DNA of 64,000 nt, from positions 434,001 to 498,000 of the forward strand of contig NZ_BAAAYO010000006.1 in NCBI RefSeq assembly GCF_039536325.1. The letters are read 5' to 3'. The position numbers were made by a program, and so were the translations under genes. The DNA comes from Paenibacillus_AB hodogayensis (lineage in GTDB: Bacteria > Bacillota > Bacilli > Paenibacillales > NBRC-103111). The stretch's first letter is position 1. Each line of letters begins with the position of its first letter. The notes below the pieces were generated by a model. It did no database searches. It saw nothing but the letters and a program-made list of their open reading frames with translations, and was not told the origin of the DNA. This document shows positions 26,846-34,741 of the stretch, piece after piece.

Positions 26846-26875
26846 CCTAGATAATCTATGCATATGTAATCTAGG
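26846..26875. promoter_or_regulatory. Inverted repeat, probable PadR operator
   Basis: CCTAGAT (26846-26852) and ATCTAGG (26869-26875) flank a 16-base AT-rich centre containing ATGCATAT. The 30-base dyad lies 23 bases before the padR start codon, the expected place for autoregulation. Confidence 0.5.
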
Positions 26876-26975
26876 TATTAGTATATCCGAGGCGAACCGC
26901 CTTGTCCAATCCTTAACGAAAAAATGACCCCTGACGCGGCGGGCGCGTTCAGGAGTCGTCGGATGTCTCGACCGA

Positions 26976-27602
26976 TTACGGATGGTCCAAGTAATAGGCC
27001 AGACTCATCAGCTCGGTCGTAAAATCGGCATGATGCACGCGGATATCGGGCGGCACCTTGATGATGACCGGCGCAAAGTTCAGAATCGCTTCCACGCCGG
27101 CTTCGACGAATTGGTTTGCCACCAGTTGGGCCTCGAAGGCGGGAACCGTAATGATGCCGATGCGCACCTTATGCTCGCGGATCGTCTCGGTCAGCTCGGT
27201 CATCGGCAGCACGGTCAAGTTATTGATCTGCACCCCGATTTTGTCCGGAAAACTGTCGAACACGGCGACGATCTTCATATTGTCCTTCAAATAAGCGTTG
27301 TAATTGCAGAGCGCCCGTCCGAGATTGCCGGCGCCGACCAGCGCGACCGGAATGATCTGGTCGAGCTTGAGGATTTGGCGAATTTTCTCGATCAGATATG
27401 CGACGTCGTAGCCGATTCCCTTTTTGCCGAATTCGCCGAAATAAGCCAGATCCTTACGGATCTGCGCCGGATTCAGATCGAGCTTCTGCCCCAAATCCTG
27501 CGACGACACCATATGCACGTTGCGCCGGGAAAGCTCGTTCAAGTAACGTAAATATACCGGAAGGCGGCGAACGACGGCTTCGGATATTTTGGGCGTTTTC
27601 AT
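26976..27602 (-). CDS. rex: Redox-sensing transcriptional repressor Rex
   Basis: A 208-residue repressor that senses NADH/NAD ratio. The N-terminal winged helix (about 1-80) includes SSQDLGQKLDLNPAQIRKDL and AYFGEFGKKGIGY. The Rossmann domain follows, with VALVGAGNLGRAL (GAGNLG at 90-95), and the last 20 residues form the domain-swapped helix. ATG 27602 overlaps the dinG stop by four bases (ATGA). Rex normally controls anaerobic and fermentation genes. Its coupling to dinG is unusual compared with Bacillus, where rex lies elsewhere. Confidence 0.95.
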   Translation of the reverse strand: MKTPKISEAVVRRLPVYLRYLNELSRRNVHMVSSQDLGQKLDLNPAQIRKDLAYFGEFGKKGIGYDVAYLIEKIRQILKLDQIIPVALVGAGNLGRALCNYNAYLKDNMKIVAVFDSFPDKIGVQINNLTVLPMTELTETIREHKVRIGIITVPAFEAQLVANQFVEAGVEAILNFAPVIIKVPPDIRVHHADFTTELMSLAYYLDHP

Positions 27603-30457
27603 CCGTTCTCCCCTCCCATCCAATCGGATATTCTCGAAACCAGGTGCTGCGTATTCATATGCTCGATCTTCGGTCCCGGGAGCGAATACAGAAAGTTGCG
27701 GCCGTACGACGTCTCCAACACGCGGGTATCGTAAATAATAACGACTCCGCGGTCCTGGGCGGTCCGTACAAGCCGTCCGAAGCCCTGCTTGAAGCGGATA
27801 ACCGCCTGCGGTACGGACAAAGCGGTGAACGGATTCTGGTTGTTCTTCTTGACCTGCTCGTTCTTCGCTTCGACGAGCGGATGATTCGGCGGTTGGAAAG
27901 GGAGCCGGATGATCGCCAGACACGTCAGCGCCTCTCCGGGAATGTCCACGCCTTCCCAGAAGCTGCTGGTGCCAAGCAGAACGCTGGCTGAATGAGAACG
28001 GAACATACGGATCAGCTTGCTGCGGTTGCCGCTGTCCACGCCTTGTCCGAGCACGTGAATCGCATGCGGTTTCAGCCGCTCCTTCAGCTCCGGGTGAATC
28101 TGCTTCAGCATACGGTGCGAAGTGAATAGAACGAGCATCCGGCCTTTCGTCTCCACAGCCACGTCGGCCAGAGAGCCGGCCAGCGCCTCGAGGAAAGCCG
28201 CGTCGGCTGTCGCTCCTTTCACGCTCGGGAAGTCGCGCGGAATCAATACCAGCGCCTGCTGACGGTATTGGAACGGCGAAGGCAGCTGTACCGTCTTTAC
28301 CTTCTCCTCGTCGGACAACGGCTGCAGGCCGAGCTGCGAGGCGCTGTACTGGAACGATTTGTTCACCGTCAGCGTAGCCGACGTCAGCACGACGCTGTCC
28401 TTCGTATCGAAGAAATGCTGCTTCAGCAATTGACTGACATCGAGCGGAACGGCGAACAGCTGTACCGACTTGCTCTTGTAGTAAGGCGAAGCCTCCAGCC
28501 AATAGACGTGCTCCGCCTCCGGCATGCGCATGCAAAACCGCAATACGTCGCGATGGCGGACAAGCTGCTTGACCGAGCCGGACAAGTCGGTGAGGACGCT
28601 GCTCGTCGAAAACTCGTCGGTTTCCTCCTTCAGCTCGGACACCAGCCGGTCCAGCTTTTTCGCCGTTTCCGTTATTTCCAAATAAATATTTTCTTCGATC
28701 ACTTGCAGAGAGCTCCACGACTTCGGCAGCGAATCCGGTTTTAGCCGCAGCACGGCCTGCCCCGTTTCCCCCGACGACACGTCCATCCGCTCGCCGATGA
28801 GCAGGAACAGAAGCTCCGTCAGCTTGTCCCATTCTTCCTTGATGCGGGCCAGACGGGGATAGACCGATTCGATCGCCGCATTCCATTCCGCGGCTTTCTG
28901 CTCCGAGCCCCGCTCCAGCCTGAACTGCAAGGACGGCAGCTGCCCGCTCCGAGCATCCTTATACAGCCACAGCAGCGTATTGACCATGGAGCCGTAATGC
29001 AGGTCCATGCCCAGATGCTTGCTCGCGACCTCCTCGAAATGGTGAGCTTCGTCGATGACCAGCTGCTTGTATGCGGGCAGCAGCCGGTTTTCCGCCTGAA
29101 TATCGGTGAACAGCAGCGAATGGTTCGTAATGACGACGTCGGCTATATTCGCTTCGTTGCGCGCCCGGTGATAGAAGCATTTTTTGAACCAAGGGCACAT
29201 CCGGTTCAGACACGAGTCCGTATCGCTTGCGACCGTTTGCCAAAACTCGGCCCCTCTATTCGCGAAATACAGCTCCTCGTCGTCCCCGTGCTTCGTCTCG
29301 CTCAGCCATACGACCATCTGGGCCGCACTGATCCGGTCGTCCTTCTCGCTGGCGAAGTCCCGGTTATACAGCTTCTGTTCAAACTTGCGGAGGCACAAAT
29401 AATGGCTGCGCCCCTTCAGCACCGCCGCGCGGAACGGCACCGGAAAAATGTCCTGAAGCAGCGGGATATCGCGTCCGCGAAGCTGCTCCTGCAGATTGAT
29501 CGTATGCGTGCTGACGATCACCTTCTTGTCTTCCTTGATTCCGTAGTAAAGCGAAGGAATCAAATAACCGAGCGATTTGCCCGTTCCCGTTCCGGCTTCG
29601 ACCATCAGGTGACGTCCGGCGTCGAAGGCGCTCTCCACTTCCATAATCATCTGCTGCTGCGCTTCTCGTTCCTCGAAATGCTCGAATCGCTCGCGCAAAT
29701 TTTCGCGGATTTTTCCGTAGAACGAATCGAACGTTTCGGACTTGCCGATCGTCTCGTCTTCCTTCTCCGACCGCGCGGGCTTCTCCTGATCCCAGTCGCC
29801 GACGTTCAATACGTATTGCCGGAAGTAGCGTTCGGTATCCGGATCGATCACGGACTGCTGCTCTTTATACAGACGCATTTCCTGAAAAAACCAGCCGAGA
29901 TCGCCGGGATCGCTTTCGAACAATTGGGCGATTTTTTGCACCGTCATCAGCGGCAGTTCGTCGAAACGCTCCAGGCAGCGGATCCAGATCAAGGCCGTCG
30001 CTTCCGCGTCGCTGTCCGCTTGGTGCGGACGGTCGTGCTCCAGGCCGAACGCCGCGCTGACCATCGACAGCTGCAGGCTGGTCAAGCCGGGGAACAGCAC
30101 CCGCAGCACCGGAATCGTATCCAGTACCCGGCCGTCGAACGGCAAATAACCGCTTCTTTCGCAAGCGTAGCGCAAAAACATATGGTCAAAACCGGCATTA
30201 TGCGCCACCAGGGCGCTGTCGGCCAGCAGCGGCAGCATGTCGGACAGCACGTCCTCCAGCGCCGGAGCGTCCGCCACCATGGCGTCCGTAATACCTGTCA
30301 GTTGTACGATAAATTCGGGTATAGCCTTATTGGGCTTGACCAGGGACGCATACCGCCGGCTTATGGCTCCGTCCTCTATAACAACAAGACCAACCTGTAT
30401 GATATCATCGGAAGGTTGGTCTCCAGTCGTTTCAAAATCGATTACCGCATATCTCAT
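27599..30457 (-). CDS. dinG: DinG-family 3'-5' exonuclease/helicase
   Basis: A 952-residue DNA repair protein. The N terminus is a DEDDh exonuclease (Asp7 and Glu9 in VIDFETTG; HNAGFDHMFL later). The rest is an XPD-like superfamily 2 helicase with Walker A AGTGTGKS, DEAH box VIDEAHHFEEV and C-terminal motifs GTSSFWEGVDIPGEAL and QGFGRLVRT. Four cysteines (one in SHYLCLRKF, three in SCLNRMCPWFKKCF) are placed like the XPD iron-sulfur ligands, so a 4Fe-4S cluster is possible. ATG 30457 matches family N termini; GTG 30484 is an alternative. It is coupled to rex. Confidence 0.92.
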   Translation of the reverse strand: MRYAVIDFETTGDQPSDDIIQVGLVVIEDGAISRRYASLVKPNKAIPEFIVQLTGITDAMVADAPALEDVLSDMLPLLADSALVAHNAGFDHMFLRYACERSGYLPFDGRVLDTIPVLRVLFPGLTSLQLSMVSAAFGLEHDRPHQADSDAEATALIWIRCLERFDELPLMTVQKIAQLFESDPGDLGWFFQEMRLYKEQQSVIDPDTERYFRQYVLNVGDWDQEKPARSEKEDETIGKSETFDSFYGKIRENLRERFEHFEEREAQQQMIMEVESAFDAGRHLMVEAGTGTGKSLGYLIPSLYYGIKEDKKVIVSTHTINLQEQLRGRDIPLLQDIFPVPFRAAVLKGRSHYLCLRKFEQKLYNRDFASEKDDRISAAQMVVWLSETKHGDDEELYFANRGAEFWQTVASDTDSCLNRMCPWFKKCFYHRARNEANIADVVITNHSLLFTDIQAENRLLPAYKQLVIDEAHHFEEVASKHLGMDLHYGSMVNTLLWLYKDARSGQLPSLQFRLERGSEQKAAEWNAAIESVYPRLARIKEEWDKLTELLFLLIGERMDVSSGETGQAVLRLKPDSLPKSWSSLQVIEENIYLEITETAKKLDRLVSELKEETDEFSTSSVLTDLSGSVKQLVRHRDVLRFCMRMPEAEHVYWLEASPYYKSKSVQLFAVPLDVSQLLKQHFFDTKDSVVLTSATLTVNKSFQYSASQLGLQPLSDEEKVKTVQLPSPFQYRQQALVLIPRDFPSVKGATADAAFLEALAGSLADVAVETKGRMLVLFTSHRMLKQIHPELKERLKPHAIHVLGQGVDSGNRSKLIRMFRSHSASVLLGTSSFWEGVDIPGEALTCLAIIRLPFQPPNHPLVEAKNEQVKKNNQNPFTALSVPQAVIRFKQGFGRLVRTAQDRGVVIIYDTRVLETSYGRNFLYSLPGPKIEHMNTQHLVSRISDWMGGENG

Positions 30458-30575
30458 CCGGCTTCTCTTCAATCCCTTCTTCACGATTCCCTCTCTAGCA
30501 TACCAAATTAGGCGGCGAAAAGGGAAGGAAAGATTTCCGAATGTTTGTTTGCCTGCCGGCCGGTTCGTCTTGCCA

Positions 30576-31265
30576 TTAATGAATAAATCCGGGTCCCGAC
30601 AGCTTCACGGAGCCGTTCTGGGACATGCAAATGCCCATGTTGATCATCGGTTCCACGCTGCTTGGATCGGCCGTGTAAGCCAGCTTGAACAGCTGCTGGG
30701 CCTGCTCCATATTGGCGTTTTTGGCCTGAATGCAGCCCATGGCATTGTAGGAGATAGCTTTCATTTGATGCTGCTCGGTCATCGACGTAATCAATCGGAA
30801 ATGCCGATACGCTTCAACATCATTGCCGAGCCGCATATGCCCCATGGCCAAGTACAGCCGCGCAAGCAGAAAATCGGGCTGCTGCTCAACCGCCTTGGCG
30901 AATTCCCGAATGGCGTTGTCGTACATCAGCAGTTGGAAATAGCCCTGCCCTTTCTTGAACGTCTCCGACGCCTCGTCCAGCTCCAAGCTCGGCTCCTGGG
31001 CCGGTGCCGCTTCGCTTGCCGCGTTTGGAACGGCGGTTTCGCCGGGAATCGCTTGTTCGCCGTTATCGGCCTGCGGCATGGACTCCAGAAATCGGGAAAG
31101 CTTTTCTTCAAAATGCAGCCAATGCTCGATAAACGAATCGCTCATCGACTTCAACACGTCCAGCTTCTTGTGCAGATCCTGCTTCCCTTGGACATCGGCC
31201 GTCGGATAAAGACGGACGATATCCTCCAACGCGTCGTTCATCGTGGCGAACAACTGCTTCAACAT
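30576..31265 (-). CDS. Tetratricopeptide-repeat protein
   Basis: A 229-residue cytosolic protein. The N-terminal third is helical and charged, then a Pro/Ala/Glu-rich linker (about 65-95), then about three TPR units (YDNAIREFAKAVEQQPDFLLARLYLAMGHM and similar). It lies between panD and dinG, where Bacillus has no such gene. TPRs mediate protein contacts; no partner is evident. AAGGTGGG precedes ATG 31265. Confidence 0.75.
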   Translation of the reverse strand: MLKQLFATMNDALEDIVRLYPTADVQGKQDLHKKLDVLKSMSDSFIEHWLHFEEKLSRFLESMPQADNGEQAIPGETAVPNAASEAAPAQEPSLELDEASETFKKGQGYFQLLMYDNAIREFAKAVEQQPDFLLARLYLAMGHMRLGNDVEAYRHFRLITSMTEQHQMKAISYNAMGCIQAKNANMEQAQQLFKLAYTADPSSVEPMINMGICMSQNGSVKLSGPGFIH

Positions 31266-31302
31266 GACCTGATCCCACCTTGGCTGAGAAATCGCGGTGC
31301 TG

Positions 31303-31686
31303 TTACATCACTGTGGAATGGGTCTCGACGTTCAGCGTGTCGATGACCTTGTTGTCGGCTCCCATGATGGCGATTCGCGGCTTGTACGTTTGGGCCTCTT
31401 CGCGCGTCATCATTGCGTAAGAAATAATAATGACGGTATCGCCCGGGTGAACGAGGCGTGCGGCGGCGCCGTTCAGACAAATAACGCCGGAGCCCCGGGG
31501 GCCGGGAATGACGTACGTTTCGAGACGCGCTCCGTTGTTATTATCTACAACCTGCACTTTTTCATTAGGTAAAAGTTCAACCAAATCCATCAGATCTTCG
31601 TCGATCGTTATGCTGCCTATATAGTTCAGGTTCGCCTCCGTGACGGTGGCGCGGTGAATTTTCGATTTCATCATGGTCAAGAACAT
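31303..31686 (-). CDS. panD: Aspartate 1-decarboxylase
   Basis: Makes beta-alanine from aspartate for pantothenate. The 127-residue proenzyme self-cleaves at Gly24-Ser25 (LNYIGSITID) to create the pyruvoyl group. The conserved GAAARLVHPGD and the C-terminal RIAIMGADNKV segments are present. ATG 31686 has GGAGGGG seven bases upstream and overlaps panC by ten bases, so panB-panC-panD is one operon. Confidence 0.96.
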   Translation of the reverse strand: MFLTMMKSKIHRATVTEANLNYIGSITIDEDLMDLVELLPNEKVQVVDNNNGARLETYVIPGPRGSGVICLNGAAARLVHPGDTVIIISYAMMTREEAQTYKPRIAIMGADNKVIDTLNVETHSTVM

Positions 31687-32579
31687 GCCGGTTCCCCTCC
31701 TTCAGGAAAAAAAATGCGATTGTCGATCAAGCGGGTTTTGCCGAACCGGACGGCCAGGGCGACAAGAATCGGCTGCGAACCGTTCCACTGCTCCATCGAG
31801 ACGACGGAGTCGAGTCCCGGATACGTGCGGATTTCGGCATAGTCGATCCGGGCCAGCGGCGCGGACTCGATATGGTCGCGGATTCGTCCGTTCAGCCGGT
31901 CGACCGTCATGCCTTCCTCGGTCAGCCACCCGTCGATCCGTCCGAGCGTAGCGGATAAAATAACCGCCTGCTTGCGCTCCTCTTCGTTCAAATACACGTT
32001 GCGCGAGCTCATCGCCAAGCCGTCCGCTTCCCGCAGCGTCTCGCAGCGCACGATCGTTACCGGAACGTTCAGATCCGCCACGAACTGCTCGATGACCGCG
32101 ATTTGCTGGGCATCTTTCATGCCGAAGTAAGCTTTATCCGGCTGAACGATCTGAAACAGCTTCGTCACCACAGTGGCTACGCCGTCAAAATGCCCAGGAC
32201 GAGACGAACCGCACAACACCTCGGTAATATTCGACACAATCACTTTGGTTCGAATCGGAGTCGGGTACATATCCGTCACACCAGGCATAAATACCAAATC
32301 GGCCCCGGCCTCCGAAGCAAGCCGGAGGTCGCGTTCCCTATCGCGCGGATAGCGCTCGAAATCTTCGTTGGGCCCGAACTGCAGCGGGTTAACGAAGATG
32401 CTCAGAACGACAATATCGCATTCTTTGCGCGCCCGTTCGATCAAACTTTGGTGTCCTTGGTGCAAATAGCCCATCGTCGGCACGAAACCGACGGTACATT
32501 CCGGCTTGCCGTGAAGCGTCTCGCGGCGGGCTTCTTTCAAGGCCAGGCGTATATCCTGAATCGTTTCTACGGTCTTCAT
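31677..32579 (-). CDS. panC: Pantothenate synthetase
   Basis: ATP-dependent condensation of pantoate with beta-alanine. The 300-residue protein has the nucleotidyltransferase HxGH motif as His40-x-x-His43 (TMGYLHQGHQSL) and the KMSKS-like motif MSSRNVYL. The true ATG is 32579, with GGAG eight bases before; the longer in-frame extension has no homology. It lies 28 bases after panB and overlaps panD. Confidence 0.96.
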   Translation of the reverse strand: MKTVETIQDIRLALKEARRETLHGKPECTVGFVPTMGYLHQGHQSLIERARKECDIVVLSIFVNPLQFGPNEDFERYPRDRERDLRLASEAGADLVFMPGVTDMYPTPIRTKVIVSNITEVLCGSSRPGHFDGVATVVTKLFQIVQPDKAYFGMKDAQQIAVIEQFVADLNVPVTIVRCETLREADGLAMSSRNVYLNEEERKQAVILSATLGRIDGWLTEEGMTVDRLNGRIRDHIESAPLARIDYAEIRTYPGLDSVVSMEQWNGSQPILVALAVRFGKTRLIDNRIFFPEGGEPACS

Positions 32580-32607
32580 ACGGCTTTCTCCATCCCCGTT
32601 CGCTCCA

Positions 32608-33468
32608 TTATTCGTCAGACGGCTTGCTGCCGTACAATTGTCCGGCAATTTCCAAGTCGGCATGGAACGTATGCTCCTGCGCCGGGAAGCTGCGGTTTTT
32701 GACTTCTTTTACATACTCGGCGATGCCATTACGTATAGAGTCTCCAATGTTGGCGTATGTTTTAACCATTTTTTTTGGATACGCCGGGGACGAGTATTGA
32801 AGCAGGTCGTGGAAAACGAGTACCTGCCCGTCGCAATTCGGCCCAGCCCCGATTCCGATCGTCGGAATGGACAGCTGCCTGGTGATCTCTGCGGACAGCT
32901 CGTCGGTTGTCAGCTCCAGCACGATGGCGAACGCTCCGGCCTGTTCCAGCGCTTTAGCGTCATCCAGCAGCTTGCGGGCTTGCTCGTTGTTTTTGCCTTG
33001 CACCTTGTAGCCGCCGATCTGATACACCGATTGCGGCGTCAGCCCGAGGTGTCCGACGACCGGAACGCCAGCCCTCACGCTCGCTTCGACCGTATGGGCG
33101 ATTTCCGCGCCGCCCTCCATCTTCACTGCCTGGCACAATCCTTCCCGCATCAGCCTGCCGATGCCGGCTAGCGATTGGTCGATGGATCCATGGTACGTCA
33201 TGAACGGCATGTCGGCCACGACGAACGTGCCGGTAGCCGCGCGCGTCACCATCTTCGTATGATAAATGATGTCGTCCAGCGTGACCGGCAGCGTCGATTG
33301 CTGGCCCTGTACGACGTTGCCGAGTGAATCGCCGACCAGGATGACGTCCACGCCGGCCTCCTCGGCAAGCTTCGCCGAAGGATAGTCGTAAGCGGTCACC
33401 ATCGAGATTGGCACGCCATCCGCTTTCATCTTTTTCATTCGGGTCGTGCTCAGTTTTTTCGGTTCCAT
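32608..33468 (-). CDS. panB: 3-methyl-2-oxobutanoate hydroxymethyltransferase
   Basis: First committed enzyme of pantothenate synthesis, transferring a hydroxymethyl group from methylenetetrahydrofolate to 2-oxoisovalerate. The 286-residue TIM-barrel protein has the metal-binding VILVGDSLGNVV, then MEGG and GHLGLTPQ segments. The start is placed at ATG 33468; TTG 33474 and GTG 33477 are closer to AAGGAAG and remain possible. It is the first gene after a leader with its own promoter, hairpin and terminator. Confidence 0.95.
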   Translation of the reverse strand: MEPKKLSTTRMKKMKADGVPISMVTAYDYPSAKLAEEAGVDVILVGDSLGNVVQGQQSTLPVTLDDIIYHTKMVTRAATGTFVVADMPFMTYHGSIDQSLAGIGRLMREGLCQAVKMEGGAEIAHTVEASVRAGVPVVGHLGLTPQSVYQIGGYKVQGKNNEQARKLLDDAKALEQAGAFAIVLELTTDELSAEITRQLSIPTIGIGAGPNCDGQVLVFHDLLQYSSPAYPKKMVKTYANIGDSIRNGIAEYVKEVKNRSFPAQEHTFHADLEIAGQLYGSKPSDE

Positions 33469-33517
33469 CTTCAACACCCGCTTCCTTCAAAGTGGCCCCG
33501 AACCGGTCTGTGGACGC

Positions 33518-33546
33518 AAAAAAACCTTTTGGCGCAAGCCAAAAGG
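33518..33546 (-). terminator. Intrinsic terminator (attenuator) in the panB leader
   Basis: A perfect 9-bp stem: CCTTTTGGC (33525-33533) and GCCAAAAGG (33538-33546) with a 4-base loop. On the minus strand it is followed by seven T (33524-33518). It lies about 50 bases before panB and downstream of a promoter, so it either ends birA read-through or attenuates panB. Confidence 0.9.
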
Positions 33547-33634
33547 AGCTGAATGCAACAGGAAACGAATCGTCAGATCAGTTTTCCGTCTCGGTCCTTT
33601 TCGGCTCAGAGCAGAATGTACTGGACTTGCATGT

Positions 33635-33675
33635 CTTGCACGCAGGATGGAAGTACCACCGTACCTCCTGGCAAG
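33635..33675 (-). ncRNA. Structured leader hairpin of panB, candidate pan-motif RNA
   Basis: On the minus strand CTTGC-CAGGA-GG pairs with CC-A-TCCTG-CGT-GCAAG across about 41 bases, with bulged bases on the 3' side and a GC-rich tip. The pan motif is a known Firmicute RNA found upstream of panB operons, a stem-loop with conserved bulged adenosines. Location and shape agree, but I cannot check it against the covariance model. The rest of the 313-base gap 33469-33781 holds the promoter and terminator listed separately. Confidence 0.5.
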
Positions 33676-33743
33676 ACATCGTTTCATCGGGCAAAACGGT
33701 TTCGAGAGTGCAGTTCCAGCTAGGATACCGCCTCTTCCTTCCC

Positions 33744-33772
33744 ATTATACCAGCCGTTCACCGGATCGTCAT
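33744..33772 (-). promoter_or_regulatory. Sigma-A promoter of the panB leader
   Basis: On the minus strand ATGACG (33772-33767) lies 17 bases from TATAAT (33749-33744), and TGG before the -10 gives an extended element. It sits just after the birA stop codon and gives panBCD its own transcript start. Confidence 0.7.
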
Positions 33773-33781
33773 CTTTTTTCG

Positions 33782-34741
33782 TCAAATTTCCGCAGAATAC
33801 AGCTTCGTCACCTTGCCGTCAGGCGTGCGAAGGCGGAGAGCACCCATCTCGTCAATCGACTCCGCGACTCCCTCCACTTCGCCTTTGGGCGTGCGGGCGC
33901 GAATCGTCTTGCCGAGCGATACCGACAGCGCCTCCCAGGATGCGCGAATCGGCTCGAAGCCCTCGTCATGATACAGCTTGTACAACGTCTCGAACTGCTC
34001 GAGGAAAGCGGCGATCAGCCCGGTCCGACTCCATTCTCTGCCGGAAGCGATGCGCAGGGACGTGGCGACAGAGCGGAGCGTTTCCGGATAATCCCCGGTC
34101 TCGAGGTTCACGCTTATGCCGATTCCGACGATGACATAATGAAGCCGCTCATCCTCGGCGCTCGATTCGAGCAAAATGCCGGTGATCTTCTTGCCCTCGA
34201 TCAGCAAATCGTTCGGCCACTTGATGCCGACTGGCAGCGGCTCGAGCTTGCGGATCGCGCGGCATAACGCCACCGCCACCAGCAGCGTAAGCTGTGGGGT
34301 AAACTGCAGCGGCATGCGCGGCCGCAGCAGCAGACTCATCCATATGCCTTTGCCCTTCGGGGAATGCCAGCTTCGCCCCATGCGGCCGCGGCCGGCCGTC
34401 TGCTGCTCGGCCAGCACAATCGTTCCTTCCGCCGCCCCTTCTTGAGCAAGCTTGTGCGCAATCGTCTGCGTCGAGTCGACCGAGTCGTAGAGCTTGATCG
34501 TCCGGCCCGCTCCGGTCGCCGGCAGCGCCGCGAGCAGCTCGGCCATCTTGTAGCGGTCGGGAATCCCCACCAGCCGATACCCTTTGCGCGGAACGGCATC
34601 AAAAATATAGCCTTGCTCGCGCAAACTTGTAATGTGCTTCCATACCGCCGTGCGCGAGCAATGAAGCTGCTCGCTTAGCTGTTCTCCCGACAAGTATTCA
34701 TTGGGCCTTTCCGTAAAAAAGGCCAGCAGTCGTTGTTCCAT
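33782..34741 (-). CDS. birA: Biotin-[acetyl-CoA-carboxylase] ligase / biotin operon repressor
   Basis: Attaches biotin to carrier proteins and, as this version has a DNA-binding domain, probably also represses biotin genes. The 319-residue protein has an N-terminal winged helix (about 1-60; EQLSEQLHCSRTAVWKHI), the catalytic core with the biotinyl-AMP loop GRGRMGRSWHSP and KWPNDLLI, and a C-terminal SH3-like domain. Its ATG shares one base with the cca stop (TGATG). It is the last gene before the panB promoter. Confidence 0.95.
   Translation of the reverse strand: MEQRLLAFFTERPNEYLSGEQLSEQLHCSRTAVWKHITSLREQGYIFDAVPRKGYRLVGIPDRYKMAELLAALPATGAGRTIKLYDSVDSTQTIAHKLAQEGAAEGTIVLAEQQTAGRGRMGRSWHSPKGKGIWMSLLLRPRMPLQFTPQLTLLVAVALCRAIRKLEPLPVGIKWPNDLLIEGKKITGILLESSAEDERLHYVIVGIGISVNLETGDYPETLRSVATSLRIASGREWSRTGLIAAFLEQFETLYKLYHDEGFEPIRASWEALSVSLGKTIRARTPKGEVEGVAESIDEMGALRLRTPDGKVTKLYSAEI

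Noticed and set aside
27603..28886. A long in-frame extension upstream of rex that would give a 636-residue protein
   Set aside because: It lies antiparallel in frame to nothing conserved, overlaps the dinG coding sequence on the same strand in another frame, and Rex homology starts exactly at ATG 27602.
33645..33665. A GGTGGTAC motif in the panB leader resembling a T-box
   Set aside because: The full T-box core (ending ACCGCGG) and the Stem I elements are missing, and the motif is part of the tip of a local hairpin.
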